Shown piece by piece: positions 8,175-17,592 of a stretch of 64,000 nucleotides of DNA; the first letter of the stretch is position 1, and each line of letters starts with the position of its first letter. The notes beneath the pieces were generated by a model. It saw only the letters and a list, made by a program, of their open reading frames with translations, was not told the origin of the DNA and made no database searches. The stretch is from Actinomycetaceae bacterium (GTDB lineage: Bacteria > Actinomycetota > Actinomycetes > Actinomycetales > Actinomycetaceae), in NCBI GenBank assembly GCA_030528145.1, contig JAUMZK010000013.1:1-64000 (forward strand), in the 5' to 3' direction. Made by a program: the position numbers and the translations under genes.

Positions 8175-9611
8175 TTAGTTAGTTTCCTCCGGGCTGCCAA
8201 TGAGGTCTAGGTCTTCGCCCTCGCTAATTTCGTCCCGGCTGATACGTGTCATTGCTTCACGTGAAACAACTTTGATGCGTTCGCGCCCACCCCGTCCGCC
8301 GGGGACTTCCCCAAAAGCCTGCCCTAAAGTCTGCTCGTACTGGTTTAGCAGCTCCCAGCCCTGCCAGGTGGTAAACCGTATGCCCCGCTCGGTTAGGAGG
8401 TGTTCCATGGCAGCGTGCCCCACTTCGCGTCCGGAAGCGTGCAGTTTGCCCGCCTGGGCGTCCTCGACAAGATGCCCAATAGTTTGCTGTGCATCAGATT
8501 TAGTGGACCCGATCAAACCTACCGGACCGCGCTTTATCCACCCAGTTGCGTAAACGCCGGGCACAATTTCGCCCCGCTCTGTGGTGACGCGCCCTTCCGC
8601 GTTAGGCACAATACCGTGTTTTTCGTCAAAAGGCAGACCTTCAATTGGGCTAGAGAAGTACCCCACCGCCCGGTACACTGCCTGCACCGGCCATTCCGTG
8701 GTTTTACCCGTGCCAGACACGCTGCCATCACCGTTCAGTTGGGTGCGTTCGGTAACGAGGGCGCGCACATTGCCGTCCTCGTCCGCCAAAATTTCCACCG
8801 GTGATTCAAACAAGTGAATGTGGATGCGCCGCGAAGCCTGGTGGTCTTCTACCATCGCGTAGTTAGTGAGCGTCTTGACGACCTGACGCGCCTGGTTGGA
8901 GGCTTTCAGTGCTTTCTGGCTGCCTTCGTCAAAATCGAAGTCGGCTTGGTCAACTATCACGTCCACATCGTTTTGCTTGCCCAGTTCGCGCAGTTCCAGC
9001 GGAGAAAACTTTACTTGCGCCGGACCGCGCCGCCCGAACACATGCACGGTTTCGATGGGATTAGCTTTCAGGGCTTGGTAAACGTTGTCCGGTATTTCCG
9101 TAACCAACATGTCATCTGCGTGCTTAGCAAGCACCCGCGCTATGTCTAAAGCCACATTCCCCACGCCGAGGACGGCCACTTCCTTCGCGTCTAAAGTCCA
9201 GTCCCGACTGTGGTCAGGATGCCCGTCATACCAGTGCACAAAATCGGCAGCGCCGTACGATTGCGGCAAATCCACGCCCGGAATATTCAACGGATAATCC
9301 CTATCCGAACCCGTAGCAATGACGATAGCATCGTAACGTTCCTGAAGTTCGGCAATGCTCACATCCTTGCCCACATTAACGTTTGCGAGCAACTTAATAT
9401 CCCCGCGCTGCAAAATTTTGTAAAGCGCATCAATGATCTGCTTAATGCGGGGGTGGTCCGGGGCAACACCGTAACGAACCAACCCATAAGGGGCCGGGAG
9501 GCGCTCAAAGAGGTCGATGCTAACGTCCTCGCCAGACTTAGACAAAATATCGGAAGCATAAATTCCCGCCGGTCCGGCACCAATAACAGCAACATTTAGA
9601 CGTTCAGACAC
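8175..9611 (-). CDS. fprA: Ferredoxin-NADP+ reductase, adrenodoxin-reductase type
   Basis: 478 aa. Two-dinucleotide-binding flavoprotein that moves electrons between NADP(H) and ferredoxin. Seen: the FAD motif VAVIGAGPAGIYAS at residues 7-20, PYGLVRYGVAPDHP typical of the family, the NADP-binding region AVLGVGNVALDIARVL, FGRRGPAQVKF, and the C-terminal GWIKRGPVGLIGSTKSDA. The length fits the mycobacterial FprA family. It starts at GTG 9611 with GAGAGG 5 bases upstream. It is a single gene with no ferredoxin partner nearby. The last 40 residues are acidic and variable. Confidence 0.92.
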   Translation of the reverse strand: MSERLNVAVIGAGPAGIYASDILSKSGEDVSIDLFERLPAPYGLVRYGVAPDHPRIKQIIDALYKILQRGDIKLLANVNVGKDVSIAELQERYDAIVIATGSDRDYPLNIPGVDLPQSYGAADFVHWYDGHPDHSRDWTLDAKEVAVLGVGNVALDIARVLAKHADDMLVTEIPDNVYQALKANPIETVHVFGRRGPAQVKFSPLELRELGKQNDVDVIVDQADFDFDEGSQKALKASNQARQVVKTLTNYAMVEDHQASRRIHIHLFESPVEILADEDGNVRALVTERTQLNGDGSVSGTGKTTEWPVQAVYRAVGYFSSPIEGLPFDEKHGIVPNAEGRVTTERGEIVPGVYATGWIKRGPVGLIGSTKSDAQQTIGHLVEDAQAGKLHASGREVGHAAMEHLLTERGIRFTTWQGWELLNQYEQTLGQAFGEVPGGRGGRERIKVVSREAMTRISRDEISEGEDLDLIGSPEETN

Positions 9612-9650
9612 AATTACCTCTCTTTAGAGTTCCTAATTTGCCAGTCTAGC

Positions 9651-9715
9651 GACGCCTAACTAATAGTTCTATAAGGTCCGCATGTGGCACCTAACACGGG
9701 TGTGATATAGGCGTC
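9651..9715. repeat. Inverted repeat in the rarD-fprA spacer
   Basis: GACGCCTA (9651-9658) and TAGGCGTC (9708-9715) are perfect inverted copies 49 bases apart, in the spacer downstream of rarD in sense of fprA transcription start. They may form a long hairpin or frame a regulatory site; no T-run supports termination. Confidence 0.3.
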
Positions 9716-9727
9716 AGTAAGGCAGTG

Positions 9728-10663
9728 CTAACCGCGTGCCAATTGTCGGCGCCGGCGCGTCGCCCTCACCGAATCTGCCGCCAAAAACATGAGCGCCACC
9801 CACACAATAGCCGTTCCCACCCAGCGGGCTGTGGGCATGTACTCATGGAACACCACCACCCCAATAACTAGTTGCATAACCGGGGAAATGTACTGCAACA
9901 ACCCGATAATGCCCAGCGGCAATTCTTTCGCTGCCGCCGCGAACATCACCAACGGGAACACAGTAATAACCCCCGCCCCCGCCAAAAGCGCCAAAATAAC
10001 CCCCGGACTGCTGCCCGTAATGGCGGCACTGTGGAAGGCGTCCTCGCCCTGATAAACCAAAAATATCTGGTAGACACCCAAAGGCGGAATGATAGCCACA
10101 GTTTCGTAAAACATGCCGGTAACCGCCGGCACTCCCGCAGACACTTTCTTCTTTGCCAACGAATAAACACCGAAAGAAATCGCCAAAACCATAGACACCC
10201 ACGGCAACGTCCTCGTGCCCACAATCACCACAACAACTGCCACCACCCCTAACGCGATAGCGGTCATCTGGAAGCGATTCACTTGTTCGCGCAACACAAA
10301 AATGCCCAACGCCGCAGTGACAATGGGGTTCACAAAGTACCCCAAGGCTGCGTCTACGGTTCGCCCCGTCGTCACCGCATACACGTACGTAGTCCAGTTC
10401 AGCGCAATCAAATACCCCGCTAAAAATAGCCAGTTCCGTGAACGCCGGTCGCGCCAAACCGCCCTCAAACTGGGCAAAGACAAGGTGAGCGTCAGCCACA
10501 CCAGGCACGTGAGCAGCCCCCAGAAGGCGCGGTGAACGATAATTTCGAGGGCGCCCACCCCGGCCAACAGGGAAAAGTACAGGGGGAACAGCCCCCACAG
10601 AAGGTACGTAGTTACTGCTAAAAAGTACCCTTTGGCACTTTGTTGTTCCCCTACTGTAGCCAC
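9728..10663 (-). CDS. rarD: RarD-type EamA/DMT superfamily permease
   Basis: 311 aa with about ten hydrophobic segments. It matches the RarD subgroup of the drug/metabolite transporters: KGYFLAVTTYLLWGLFPLYF at residues 11-30, EIIVHRAFWG and NWTTYVYAVTTGRTVDAALGYFVNPI. RarD proteins are inner-membrane permeases of uncertain substrate. GTG 10663 lies two bases after the stop of the upstream MFS gene, with AGGAA in front, so the two are co-transcribed. The substrate cannot be read from the sequence. Confidence 0.88.
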   Translation of the reverse strand: MATVGEQQSAKGYFLAVTTYLLWGLFPLYFSLLAGVGALEIIVHRAFWGLLTCLVWLTLTLSLPSLRAVWRDRRSRNWLFLAGYLIALNWTTYVYAVTTGRTVDAALGYFVNPIVTAALGIFVLREQVNRFQMTAIALGVVAVVVVIVGTRTLPWVSMVLAISFGVYSLAKKKVSAGVPAVTGMFYETVAIIPPLGVYQIFLVYQGEDAFHSAAITGSSPGVILALLAGAGVITVFPLVMFAAAAKELPLGIIGLLQYISPVMQLVIGVVVFHEYMPTARWVGTAIVWVALMFLAADSVRATRRRRQLARG

Positions 10664-10665
10664 TA

Positions 10666-11862
10666 CTAGTTAAATTCCTTTCCTATTCGCCTGGCCCACA
10701 TTGTGTACAGTCCGAGGGCGACGACCGCTAGTGCTGCCGAACTTACGAAAGTGGTTCGGTACCCAAAAATGCTGATGAAACCGCCAAATATGGCCGGTGC
10801 CAAGCCGTTTACCGCGTCCACTACCAAATAGTAGCTAGATACTGCCATTCCAGCACGCAGACTGCCTGCAATACGAACCGCACTAGCCTGACCGACCGGT
10901 AAAGCAGTGCCGTAGGACGCCCCCATGATGGCTGCGCCTGCCAGCAGCACCAGTGGCGTATGCGCCACTCCAATTACTACCATTCCCAGACCTGCCGCTA
11001 CCAAAATGGGCAAGAAGATGCGGTCATCACCCAGGCGATCCTGCAATACGCCCCCAACTGGGCGGGTTATCAGCACTACCGCTGCGTACACCACGAAGAA
11101 CCAGGCGGCGGCGTTTTGCAACTCATTTTCGCGGGCAAATTCCGCTAAAAACGCCATTACTACACCCCAGCATGCCGCCAAACACGCCACCACTGTGCCG
11201 ATAGGCAGAGCGCGCGGCTCCACCCATTTAGCCAAACCGATCGTGGGTTCGGATTTGATAGAAGTGGGTTTACGAGGACGCCCAGTCAGGTAGTCCCACG
11301 CCAACAGTGATAGTAACCCGGCAATAACCGAAAATGCGCTTGCCGCAGAAAATACCCAAAAGTAGCCACCCGGCAGTGCCGCCAGGGTCAGCCCCAAAAA
11401 CGGGGCGATACCCGAGCCCAAGGAAGTACCCGTCGAAAACCACCCGGAACCTTCACCGCGCCGGGACGCGGGGACCGCCCTCATAACTGCACCTGCCACA
11501 GCGGAAGCCGCCAAACCGTAACCTATCCCGTGCAGGGTACGCAGCACGTAGAGGACGCTGATCCAGCGCACCACAAAGTACAGTAAGCTACACACTAAGT
11601 AACTGCTGAACGCGAAAGCGGCAGTGGTGCGTTCCCCGAAACTTTCTAGTGCCCATCCCGCCGTAAGGCGCCCGAGGCACGCACCTAACACGAACAAGCC
11701 CGCTAAAATGCCGGCCTGAGTGTGGTCGGCAGAAAATTCAGTCAGTGCATACCCTGCTATGGTGGCGGTTAGCAAGTACATTACCGAGGTAATGCCAAAG
11801 CCTGCCGATGTCAGCAACGTAAACGGTAAAGTCCATAATTTCGGTTTCGTGTTTTCGGACAA
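10666..11862 (-). CDS. MFS transporter
   Basis: 398 aa, about 12 membrane segments in two halves. Major facilitator signs are GACLGRLTAGWALESFGERTT after helix 2 (a motif A variant) and RTLHGIGYGLAASAVAGAVM around helix 4. A charged central loop (RPRKPTSIKSEPTIG) separates the halves. It looks like a small-molecule exporter of the drug:H+ antiporter type, but the substrate is unknown. It starts at TTG 11862 after a weak purine-rich AGAAAGAAG box. It is transcribed with rarD, and diverges from the YibE/F gene across a 205-bp spacer. Confidence 0.85.
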   Translation of the reverse strand: MSENTKPKLWTLPFTLLTSAGFGITSVMYLLTATIAGYALTEFSADHTQAGILAGLFVLGACLGRLTAGWALESFGERTTAAFAFSSYLVCSLLYFVVRWISVLYVLRTLHGIGYGLAASAVAGAVMRAVPASRRGEGSGWFSTGTSLGSGIAPFLGLTLAALPGGYFWVFSAASAFSVIAGLLSLLAWDYLTGRPRKPTSIKSEPTIGLAKWVEPRALPIGTVVACLAACWGVVMAFLAEFARENELQNAAAWFFVVYAAVVLITRPVGGVLQDRLGDDRIFLPILVAAGLGMVVIGVAHTPLVLLAGAAIMGASYGTALPVGQASAVRIAGSLRAGMAVSSYYLVVDAVNGLAPAIFGGFISIFGYRTTFVSSAALAVVALGLYTMWARRIGKEFN

Positions 11863-12067
11863 TTGTCTTCTTTCTGATGCTGTTCACGTGCGCTTTCGCG
11901 CCGACAGGGGTGCGTAGCCATGCTAAACCTTAATCGGGGCGGGCGCCCTCAAAAAATTACATTCTGAATTCGGTACCACATTTTCAGCCCGTTTTCAGTA
12001 GAATCCAGCACATATTTTTTCAGCCCGCCTCTTATAGTGATAGTTAGTCAAGTTTTCGGAGATTCGC

Positions 12068-13402
12068 ATGCACCAATTTCACGTCCCTCAGCACCGCAGT
12101 ATGCGGCGGAACACCAGCAAGTCTTTGATCGTGGCTCTCACTGCCATTGTGGTGCCCCTGATAGTTGCCACGCTGGTGGGGTTGGTGTTGTTGTGGCCGG
12201 CGAAATCCCCGGTGCGTTCCCTGCCCGCGATGGCGCCGGGGGTAAAAATGGTTACCGCGAAAGTGACTAGCACGCACGAACATTTTTGCCACCTGTCGGA
12301 CCCGGAGTTTCGCCAACAAGAAAGCGTGTGCGCGAAAGTGACTTCCGGGGCGAATAAGGGGGACGAGGTCGCCGTAGCAGTTCCGCCTGAAGTCCACCGC
12401 GCCCTCCACGTCGGCACCACGATTAAGGCGTCTTATGACAGTCGCGCTACTGGTAATTTTTATGGATATTGGGACGCCAACCGGTCTTTGCCCATGGCGT
12501 TACTGATTGGACTGTATTTGGTATTAGTGGTGGGGATTGCCCGCTGGCGGGGCATGGCGGCACTGCTGGGGTTAGTGTTTTCCAGTGCAGTTTTGCTGTT
12601 CTTCGTCATGCCCGCCCTGATGGCTGGCAAGCCCGCACTGCCCGTGACCTTGGTGGGGATTAGCGCCATGCTAGTGGCATCCGTGTACTGTGCTCATGGT
12701 ATTTCTGTGCGCACAACCACCGCACTACTGGGCACATATGGGGGGATTGTGGTGACGGCGGCGCTCAGCTACACCCTGATTCCGGCTGCCACCTTGTCCG
12801 GGGCTTCCAGCGACGATAGTTTGCTGATTTTCGGGTTGCTACCAAAAGCGAACTTGCAAGCGTTTTTGATCTGTGGGGTTATTTTGGCTGGACTGGGCGT
12901 CCTCAACGACGTCACTATCACACAAGCGTCAGCCACTTGGGAACTTTACTTGACCGACCCCCAGCAGTCCCGGTCACAGTTATTTGCGAGGTCGATGCGC
13001 ATTGGGCGCGATCATATTGCGTCCACGGTTTACACGTTAGCGTTCGCTTACGCCGGTACGGCTATGCCTACTTTGATTTTAGCGTTGATGGTGCAGCGTG
13101 GGGGTTGGGACTTGGCGACTTCCGCATCAATTGCAGAGGAAATTATTCGCACGCTCATCGCCTCAGTGGGACTGTTGCTGGCAATTCCACTGACCACGCT
13201 CGTTGCGACGCTGCTGGTGCGAGTCGGGGAACATGCGGGCAAGGTGGTTCCTGCGGTGAGCGCCTCTTACGCGCCCACCGCAATAGAACCCGAGGATGCG
13301 GCGGCGACTTCGGTAACTACGGCAAATACTGGCAAAACAGTAAATACGCTAGGCGCAGTCGATACCCCCGATTTGACCGGTCACAACCGTTTCGGCAACT
13401 AG
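12068..13402 (+). CDS. YibE/F-family integral membrane protein
   Basis: 444 aa. The N-terminal anchor (residues 20-44) is followed by an extracytoplasmic domain of about 85 residues and then seven to eight helices. YibE/F signs include FYGYWDANRSLPM, GISVRTTTALLGTYGG and the highly conserved GVLNDVTITQASATWEL. Family members are conserved membrane proteins of unknown function, sometimes linked to export. ATG 12068 has GGAG 6 bases upstream; a second ATG at 12101 is less well supported. A TATAGT at 12033-12038 is a possible -10 box. The Thr/Ala-rich C-terminal tail of about 45 residues looks disordered. Confidence 0.85.
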   Translation: MHQFHVPQHRSMRRNTSKSLIVALTAIVVPLIVATLVGLVLLWPAKSPVRSLPAMAPGVKMVTAKVTSTHEHFCHLSDPEFRQQESVCAKVTSGANKGDEVAVAVPPEVHRALHVGTTIKASYDSRATGNFYGYWDANRSLPMALLIGLYLVLVVGIARWRGMAALLGLVFSSAVLLFFVMPALMAGKPALPVTLVGISAMLVASVYCAHGISVRTTTALLGTYGGIVVTAALSYTLIPAATLSGASSDDSLLIFGLLPKANLQAFLICGVILAGLGVLNDVTITQASATWELYLTDPQQSRSQLFARSMRIGRDHIASTVYTLAFAYAGTAMPTLILALMVQRGGWDLATSASIAEEIIRTLIASVGLLLAIPLTTLVATLLVRVGEHAGKVVPAVSASYAPTAIEPEDAAATSVTTANTGKTVNTLGAVDTPDLTGHNRFGN

Positions 13403-13406
13403 AAGG

Positions 13407-13439
13407 CAAAAATGCTGCGGGACACCCCGCCCGCAGCAT
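13407..13439 (-). terminator. Terminator of the menG-nuo-prenyltransferase array
   Basis: Stem ATGCTGCGGG (13412-13421) and CCCGCAGCAT (13430-13439) with an 8-base loop; on the minus strand it is followed by TTTTT (13411-13407). It lies 31 bases past the prenyl synthase stop and also sits just after the convergent YibE/F gene. Confidence 0.85.
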
Positions 13440-13469
13440 CACTTTCACAAGACCCAGTTATTACGCCAT

Positions 13470-14480
13470 TTACGCCAGTCGGTCCACTAACAGGTCTGCA
13501 AATTCGACGAGGGCGGCGCGTCCAGGCGAATCTGGAAGGGCTTGCAATACTGCCTTGGCTTCTCCTGCCCACGCCCTCGCTAAGTCGCGGGTTTGCTCCA
13601 AAACTGGGTGTTCGCGCACGCTCTGAACAACTGCATTAAGGTTCGCATCGTCCTCTAAATCTTCGCCCAAAAGCGCCAAAATGCGCTGCCCCGCAGCGTC
13701 AATATTGCCTTCCTGACGCTGCTTTTTTAACAACAATACCGGCAGCGTATCAACGCCTTCGCGCAAGTCCGTTCCCGGCGTCTTCCCGGACATTTCCGGA
13801 TCAGACGTCAAATCCAGGACGTCGTCAGCGATCTGGAAAGCCACTCCCACTTTTTCGCCGTATTCTGCGACATACCCGGCAACTTCGGGACCCGCACCGG
13901 ATAGTTCGGCGCCGTACCGGGCTGCCTGTGCTACCAGCGAGCCAGTTTTATCCGCCAGCACCTGAATATAAAAGTCGACAGCATCCTCGCCCTGTTCTGG
14001 ACCAAAAGTTTCGTTCAATTGTCCTAAACACAGCCGCTCAAAGCAGGTGGCGTGTTGGGCAACGGCTTCTGGACCCAGCTTTGCAACGCGTTTGGAAGCC
14101 CGCGCAAACAGGACATCGCCAGCTAAAATAGCACGGTTGTTCCCCCAGAGGCGTTGTGCAGCGGGGGCACCTCTACGCGAGGGCGCCGAATCCATAACAT
14201 CGTCATGGTACAAAGTTGCCAGGTGGGTCAGTTCCACTACCACGGCGGCAGTGAGCACTTCGTTCGAGGTACGTTTAGCGGGCGAACCCAACGTGGCACA
14301 CAGCAGCGTCATGAGCGGGCGCATCCGTTTGCCCCCAGCCGCCATCAGGTGCCCAGTTAGGCTGTCCACTAGTCCACGCGCACCCACTACTGAATCTTTG
14401 AGGCGCCGCTCGACCTCCTCCAAAGCTTCTTCGAGTTCAGTTTGGAGCGATACCGAATCCAGTTCTACAGCAGTTTTCAT
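13470..14480 (-). CDS. Trans-polyprenyl diphosphate synthase (menaquinone side chain)
   Basis: 336 aa. It condenses isopentenyl diphosphate onto an allylic primer to make a long-chain all-trans prenyl diphosphate. Seen: GGKRMRP, the first Asp-rich motif HDDVMD followed by SRRG, and the second, FQIADDVLDLTSDP. The residues before the first DDxxD are small and aromatic (LATLYH), typical of long-chain synthases. It is the last gene of the nuo array, 17 bases after nuoN, which supports a role in making the menaquinone tail used by complex I and MenA. ATG 14480 with AGG 7 bases upstream is preferred over the TTG at 14486. Chain length cannot be deduced. Confidence 0.9.
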   Translation of the reverse strand: MKTAVELDSVSLQTELEEALEEVERRLKDSVVGARGLVDSLTGHLMAAGGKRMRPLMTLLCATLGSPAKRTSNEVLTAAVVVELTHLATLYHDDVMDSAPSRRGAPAAQRLWGNNRAILAGDVLFARASKRVAKLGPEAVAQHATCFERLCLGQLNETFGPEQGEDAVDFYIQVLADKTGSLVAQAARYGAELSGAGPEVAGYVAEYGEKVGVAFQIADDVLDLTSDPEMSGKTPGTDLREGVDTLPVLLLKKQRQEGNIDAAGQRILALLGEDLEDDANLNAVVQSVREHPVLEQTRDLARAWAGEAKAVLQALPDSPGRAALVEFADLLVDRLA

Positions 14481-14497
14481 TACCAACCTATGTTGCC

Positions 14498-16057
14498 CTA
14501 AGTAAATGCCACCACAATAGTAGCCAGGTCAAAGCCTTGCAATACAAATTGGGGCAATACTCCCAAGGCAATGGTTGCCAGCGCGCACACCGCAATAATG
14601 GTGGGAATAATTCCTTGAGTGTTTGCTACCTCAACTTTGCCAGAGGGCGCCTCCATGTACATGGTGCGTGCCAAACGGAAGTAGTAGTAGGCGGTTATAG
14701 CCGAAGCAATTACCGCAATTACCACGAGGACGGTGGCACCACCGCGAATACCGGAGGCAAACACTACGAACTTTCCGACGAATCCGGCGGTTAGCGGAAT
14801 ACCGGCAAAGGACAGCAGGAATACCATCATGGCTGCCGCCAACCACGGGTGAGTTTTGCCCAGACCCGCCCAGTCCGCGATTTGGTTGGCTTCCCCGCCG
14901 AGGGCGCCGTCTTCTGAAACTCTGCGCACTAACGCAATCACGGCGAAAGCGCCGACCGTGGCCACCCCGTATGCCAACATGTAGAACAAAATGGCGCTAG
15001 TGGAGTGGTCGTCCTTGGCAATTATGGCAATGAGGACGAACCCGGCGTGCGCGATAGAGGAGAAAGCAAGCATGCGCTTGACGTCCTCTTGAACAATGCC
15101 CCAGAAAGTACCCACAATCATGGTCAAAATGGCAACAATCCACAAGAAAACTGCCAAATTCCAGCTGACGGGAACACCAATCAGGAAGAAGAAGCGGGCG
15201 AGTGCCAAGAATGCCGCCGCCTTAACCCCGGCCGCCATGTACCCGGTGATTGGGGTTGGTGCGCCTTGGTATACGTCTGGGGTCCAGGCGTGGAAGGGGG
15301 CGGCACCGGTTTTGAACAAAAGTCCAATGAGGACGAGGACGACGCCCAGGCTGAGCATGGTTACCCCGCCGACACCGTGACCGCTGGCGCGGGCGATATC
15401 ACCTAAATACAGCGAACCGGAGTATCCGAACAGGATAGCGCCCCCCATCAGGAAGAACGCGGAAGAGAACGCGCCCAGCACGAAGTATTTAGCGGCTGCT
15501 TCTTGGCTGATAAGCCGACGGTGACGCGCAGTTGCAGACAACACGTAAAGTGGCAGCGAGATTACTTCGAGGGCGATAAACAACACTAGGAAGGATCCGG
15601 CGGCTGGGAATACCAGCAAACCGATGAGGCTAAATAGTGCCAGGGGGAATAATTCTGTGCGTTGGTAGCCTTTGCGCAGCGACAATTCTTCAGCGCGCGA
15701 ACCGGGAATATCTGCGGGTTGTGCCGCAAATGCGCTGTCTACTCCGGCGTCTGCCATCATGCCGACTGCCAGCAGCCCAATAATCAGGATTACCAGTTGG
15801 GACCATATCGTCAGACCATCCAGCAGGTATTCACCACCGCCGAGGACGCGCGGCTGGGCGGGGTCTACGTGCAAGAAAGTGTAAACCCAGCCAACCAGGG
15901 CGGCCATTATGGAGACCATTGACAAGACCACTTGGACGTTGCGACGCCCGGTGACGGGCACAAAGGCTTCGACGAGGACGCCCACCATCGATCCCACTAG
16001 CAGCACAATAATCGGTGAGATGAGCAGTAAGTCGGCTCCGACAATGTGTGGACTCAT
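14498..16057 (-). CDS. nuoN: NADH-quinone oxidoreductase subunit N
   Basis: 519 aa, about 14 hydrophobic segments; one of three antiporter-like proton channels in the complex I membrane arm. Key region: AAAKYFVLGAFSSAFFLMGGAILFGYSG and FKTGAAPFHAWTPDVYQGAPTPITGYMA with the conserved lysines. ATG 16057 (MSPHIVGAD) follows GGAGGT and lies one base after the nuoM stop; an upstream ATG at 16072 lies inside nuoM and is not needed. It is the last nuo gene. Confidence 0.95.
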   Translation of the reverse strand: MSPHIVGADLLLISPIIVLLVGSMVGVLVEAFVPVTGRRNVQVVLSMVSIMAALVGWVYTFLHVDPAQPRVLGGGEYLLDGLTIWSQLVILIIGLLAVGMMADAGVDSAFAAQPADIPGSRAEELSLRKGYQRTELFPLALFSLIGLLVFPAAGSFLVLFIALEVISLPLYVLSATARHRRLISQEAAAKYFVLGAFSSAFFLMGGAILFGYSGSLYLGDIARASGHGVGGVTMLSLGVVLVLIGLLFKTGAAPFHAWTPDVYQGAPTPITGYMAAGVKAAAFLALARFFFLIGVPVSWNLAVFLWIVAILTMIVGTFWGIVQEDVKRMLAFSSIAHAGFVLIAIIAKDDHSTSAILFYMLAYGVATVGAFAVIALVRRVSEDGALGGEANQIADWAGLGKTHPWLAAAMMVFLLSFAGIPLTAGFVGKFVVFASGIRGGATVLVVIAVIASAITAYYYFRLARTMYMEAPSGKVEVANTQGIIPTIIAVCALATIALGVLPQFVLQGFDLATIVVAFT

Positions 16058-16058
16058 T

Positions 16059-17579
16059 TTATTTACCTCCATTGAGCGGTGCGACTACTTTTGCCAAGGT
16101 ATCTGCAGTGGGCGCAACGATGTCCGTGAGCGGCTTCGGGAAGAAGCCCATCAGCAGCATGACCGCAATCAAAATGCCCACAACTGCACGTTCGCGTCCG
16201 TCTAGGTCCGCAGTTTCTTTCAACTGCGGGTGGGGGGGGCCTGTGAATATGCGTTGGTACGGCACCAAAATGTACAGGGCTGCCAATATTACCCCCAGTA
16301 GGGCGATAGCGGCTGCCCACGGTTTCGCGTGGAAACTGCCCATGAACACCATAAATTCGGCGGGGAACCCAGACAGACCAGGCAGTGACAGGGCTGCCAA
16401 CCCCGAAATTAGCCAGGTGCCTGCCAACACCGGTGTGATGCGTTGGAAACCACCGAAAGCAGCAATTTCTTGGGTACCGACGCGTTGGGTCAAGAAGCCC
16501 GAGATCAGGAACATGCCCGCAATGGATAGCCCGTGAGCCACCATGTACACCATGGCACCAGTCAGAGCGGTGGCATTGCCAACGAAAATTGCCATTACCA
16601 TCAGACCAAAGTGAGACACCGAGGTGAAGGACACCAGGCGCATCAGGTCTTTTTGCCCCAGTGCGGCAAATCCGCCCCACAGTACAGACACGATTGCCAA
16701 AATAATTATCCACAAGCTAGCACGCGCTGAAGCATGTGGGAACAAGGTCAGGCACAGGGTAATCATTCCGAAAGTGCCGATCTTGTCCAAAATACCAACC
16801 AACAGTGTGGAAGTACCGGGGCGGGCGACCTCGGCGGTGTCAGCCAACCAGGTGTGAACCGGAACCATCGGCGCTTTCACAGCGAAAGCGAAGAAGAAGC
16901 TGAGGAACAGCAACATTTCGATGTGCGCGGGCACGCGCATCTTGCCTGCCACGTTTTCGAGCAAGAAAGTACCGTCTGGACTGTATACGAACACGCCCAC
17001 AATACCTATCAGCATTACCAGTCCACCTGCCAACGAATACAGCAGGAATTTCAGGGCGGCGCGGGAACGACCCTCACGACCGAAACTGCCCACCATGAAA
17101 TACACAGGCACCAACATGGCTTCAAAAGCCAAGTAGAACAGCAACACGTCACGAGCAGCGAAAATCAGAATCATGAACGCTTCCAGCACCAGCACTAACG
17201 CCAGGTAGGTACCTTCGCGCGCCGGGTCCTGCCCCAGTTTTTCGGCTTCACCTTGGTTTGCCCAGATTACGAGGACGGTCAGTAGCGCCGCGAGCACAAC
17301 CATTGCCAGCCCCACGCCATTTACGCCCAATGCCCAAGACAACCCCAGGGCGGGAACCCACGAATAGGTTTCAGCAAATTGGTAGGTGGCACCGACCTGG
17401 TAGTTGAAGCTGGCAGCCAGCGCAATGGCACCCACCAACACCAGCACGGAAATTGCGAAGCTGAACGGGCGGGCTGCTTTGCGCAGTCCGGGTACTAACG
17501 CAATTGCGAGTGCCCCGACTGCTGGCAGCGCCACCATCAGTGTTAGAAGTGGGAACGTTGCGTCGATTATTTCAATCAT
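16059..17579 (-). CDS. nuoM: NADH-quinone oxidoreductase subunit M
   Basis: 506 aa polytopic antiporter-like subunit of complex I. Seen: FYLAFEAMLVPVYFMVG with the conserved glutamate of helix 5, AFAVKAPMVPVHTWLADTAEVARPGTSTLL with the conserved lysine and proline loop, and SFTSVSHFGLMV. It starts at ATG 17579 with GGAGGA 5 bases upstream and is followed immediately by nuoN. Confidence 0.95.
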   Translation of the reverse strand: MIEIIDATFPLLTLMVALPAVGALAIALVPGLRKAARPFSFAISVLVLVGAIALAASFNYQVGATYQFAETYSWVPALGLSWALGVNGVGLAMVVLAALLTVLVIWANQGEAEKLGQDPAREGTYLALVLVLEAFMILIFAARDVLLFYLAFEAMLVPVYFMVGSFGREGRSRAALKFLLYSLAGGLVMLIGIVGVFVYSPDGTFLLENVAGKMRVPAHIEMLLFLSFFFAFAVKAPMVPVHTWLADTAEVARPGTSTLLVGILDKIGTFGMITLCLTLFPHASARASLWIIILAIVSVLWGGFAALGQKDLMRLVSFTSVSHFGLMVMAIFVGNATALTGAMVYMVAHGLSIAGMFLISGFLTQRVGTQEIAAFGGFQRITPVLAGTWLISGLAALSLPGLSGFPAEFMVFMGSFHAKPWAAAIALLGVILAALYILVPYQRIFTGPPHPQLKETADLDGRERAVVGILIAVMLLMGFFPKPLTDIVAPTADTLAKVVAPLNGGK

Positions 17580-17592
17580 TATTTCCTCCGCC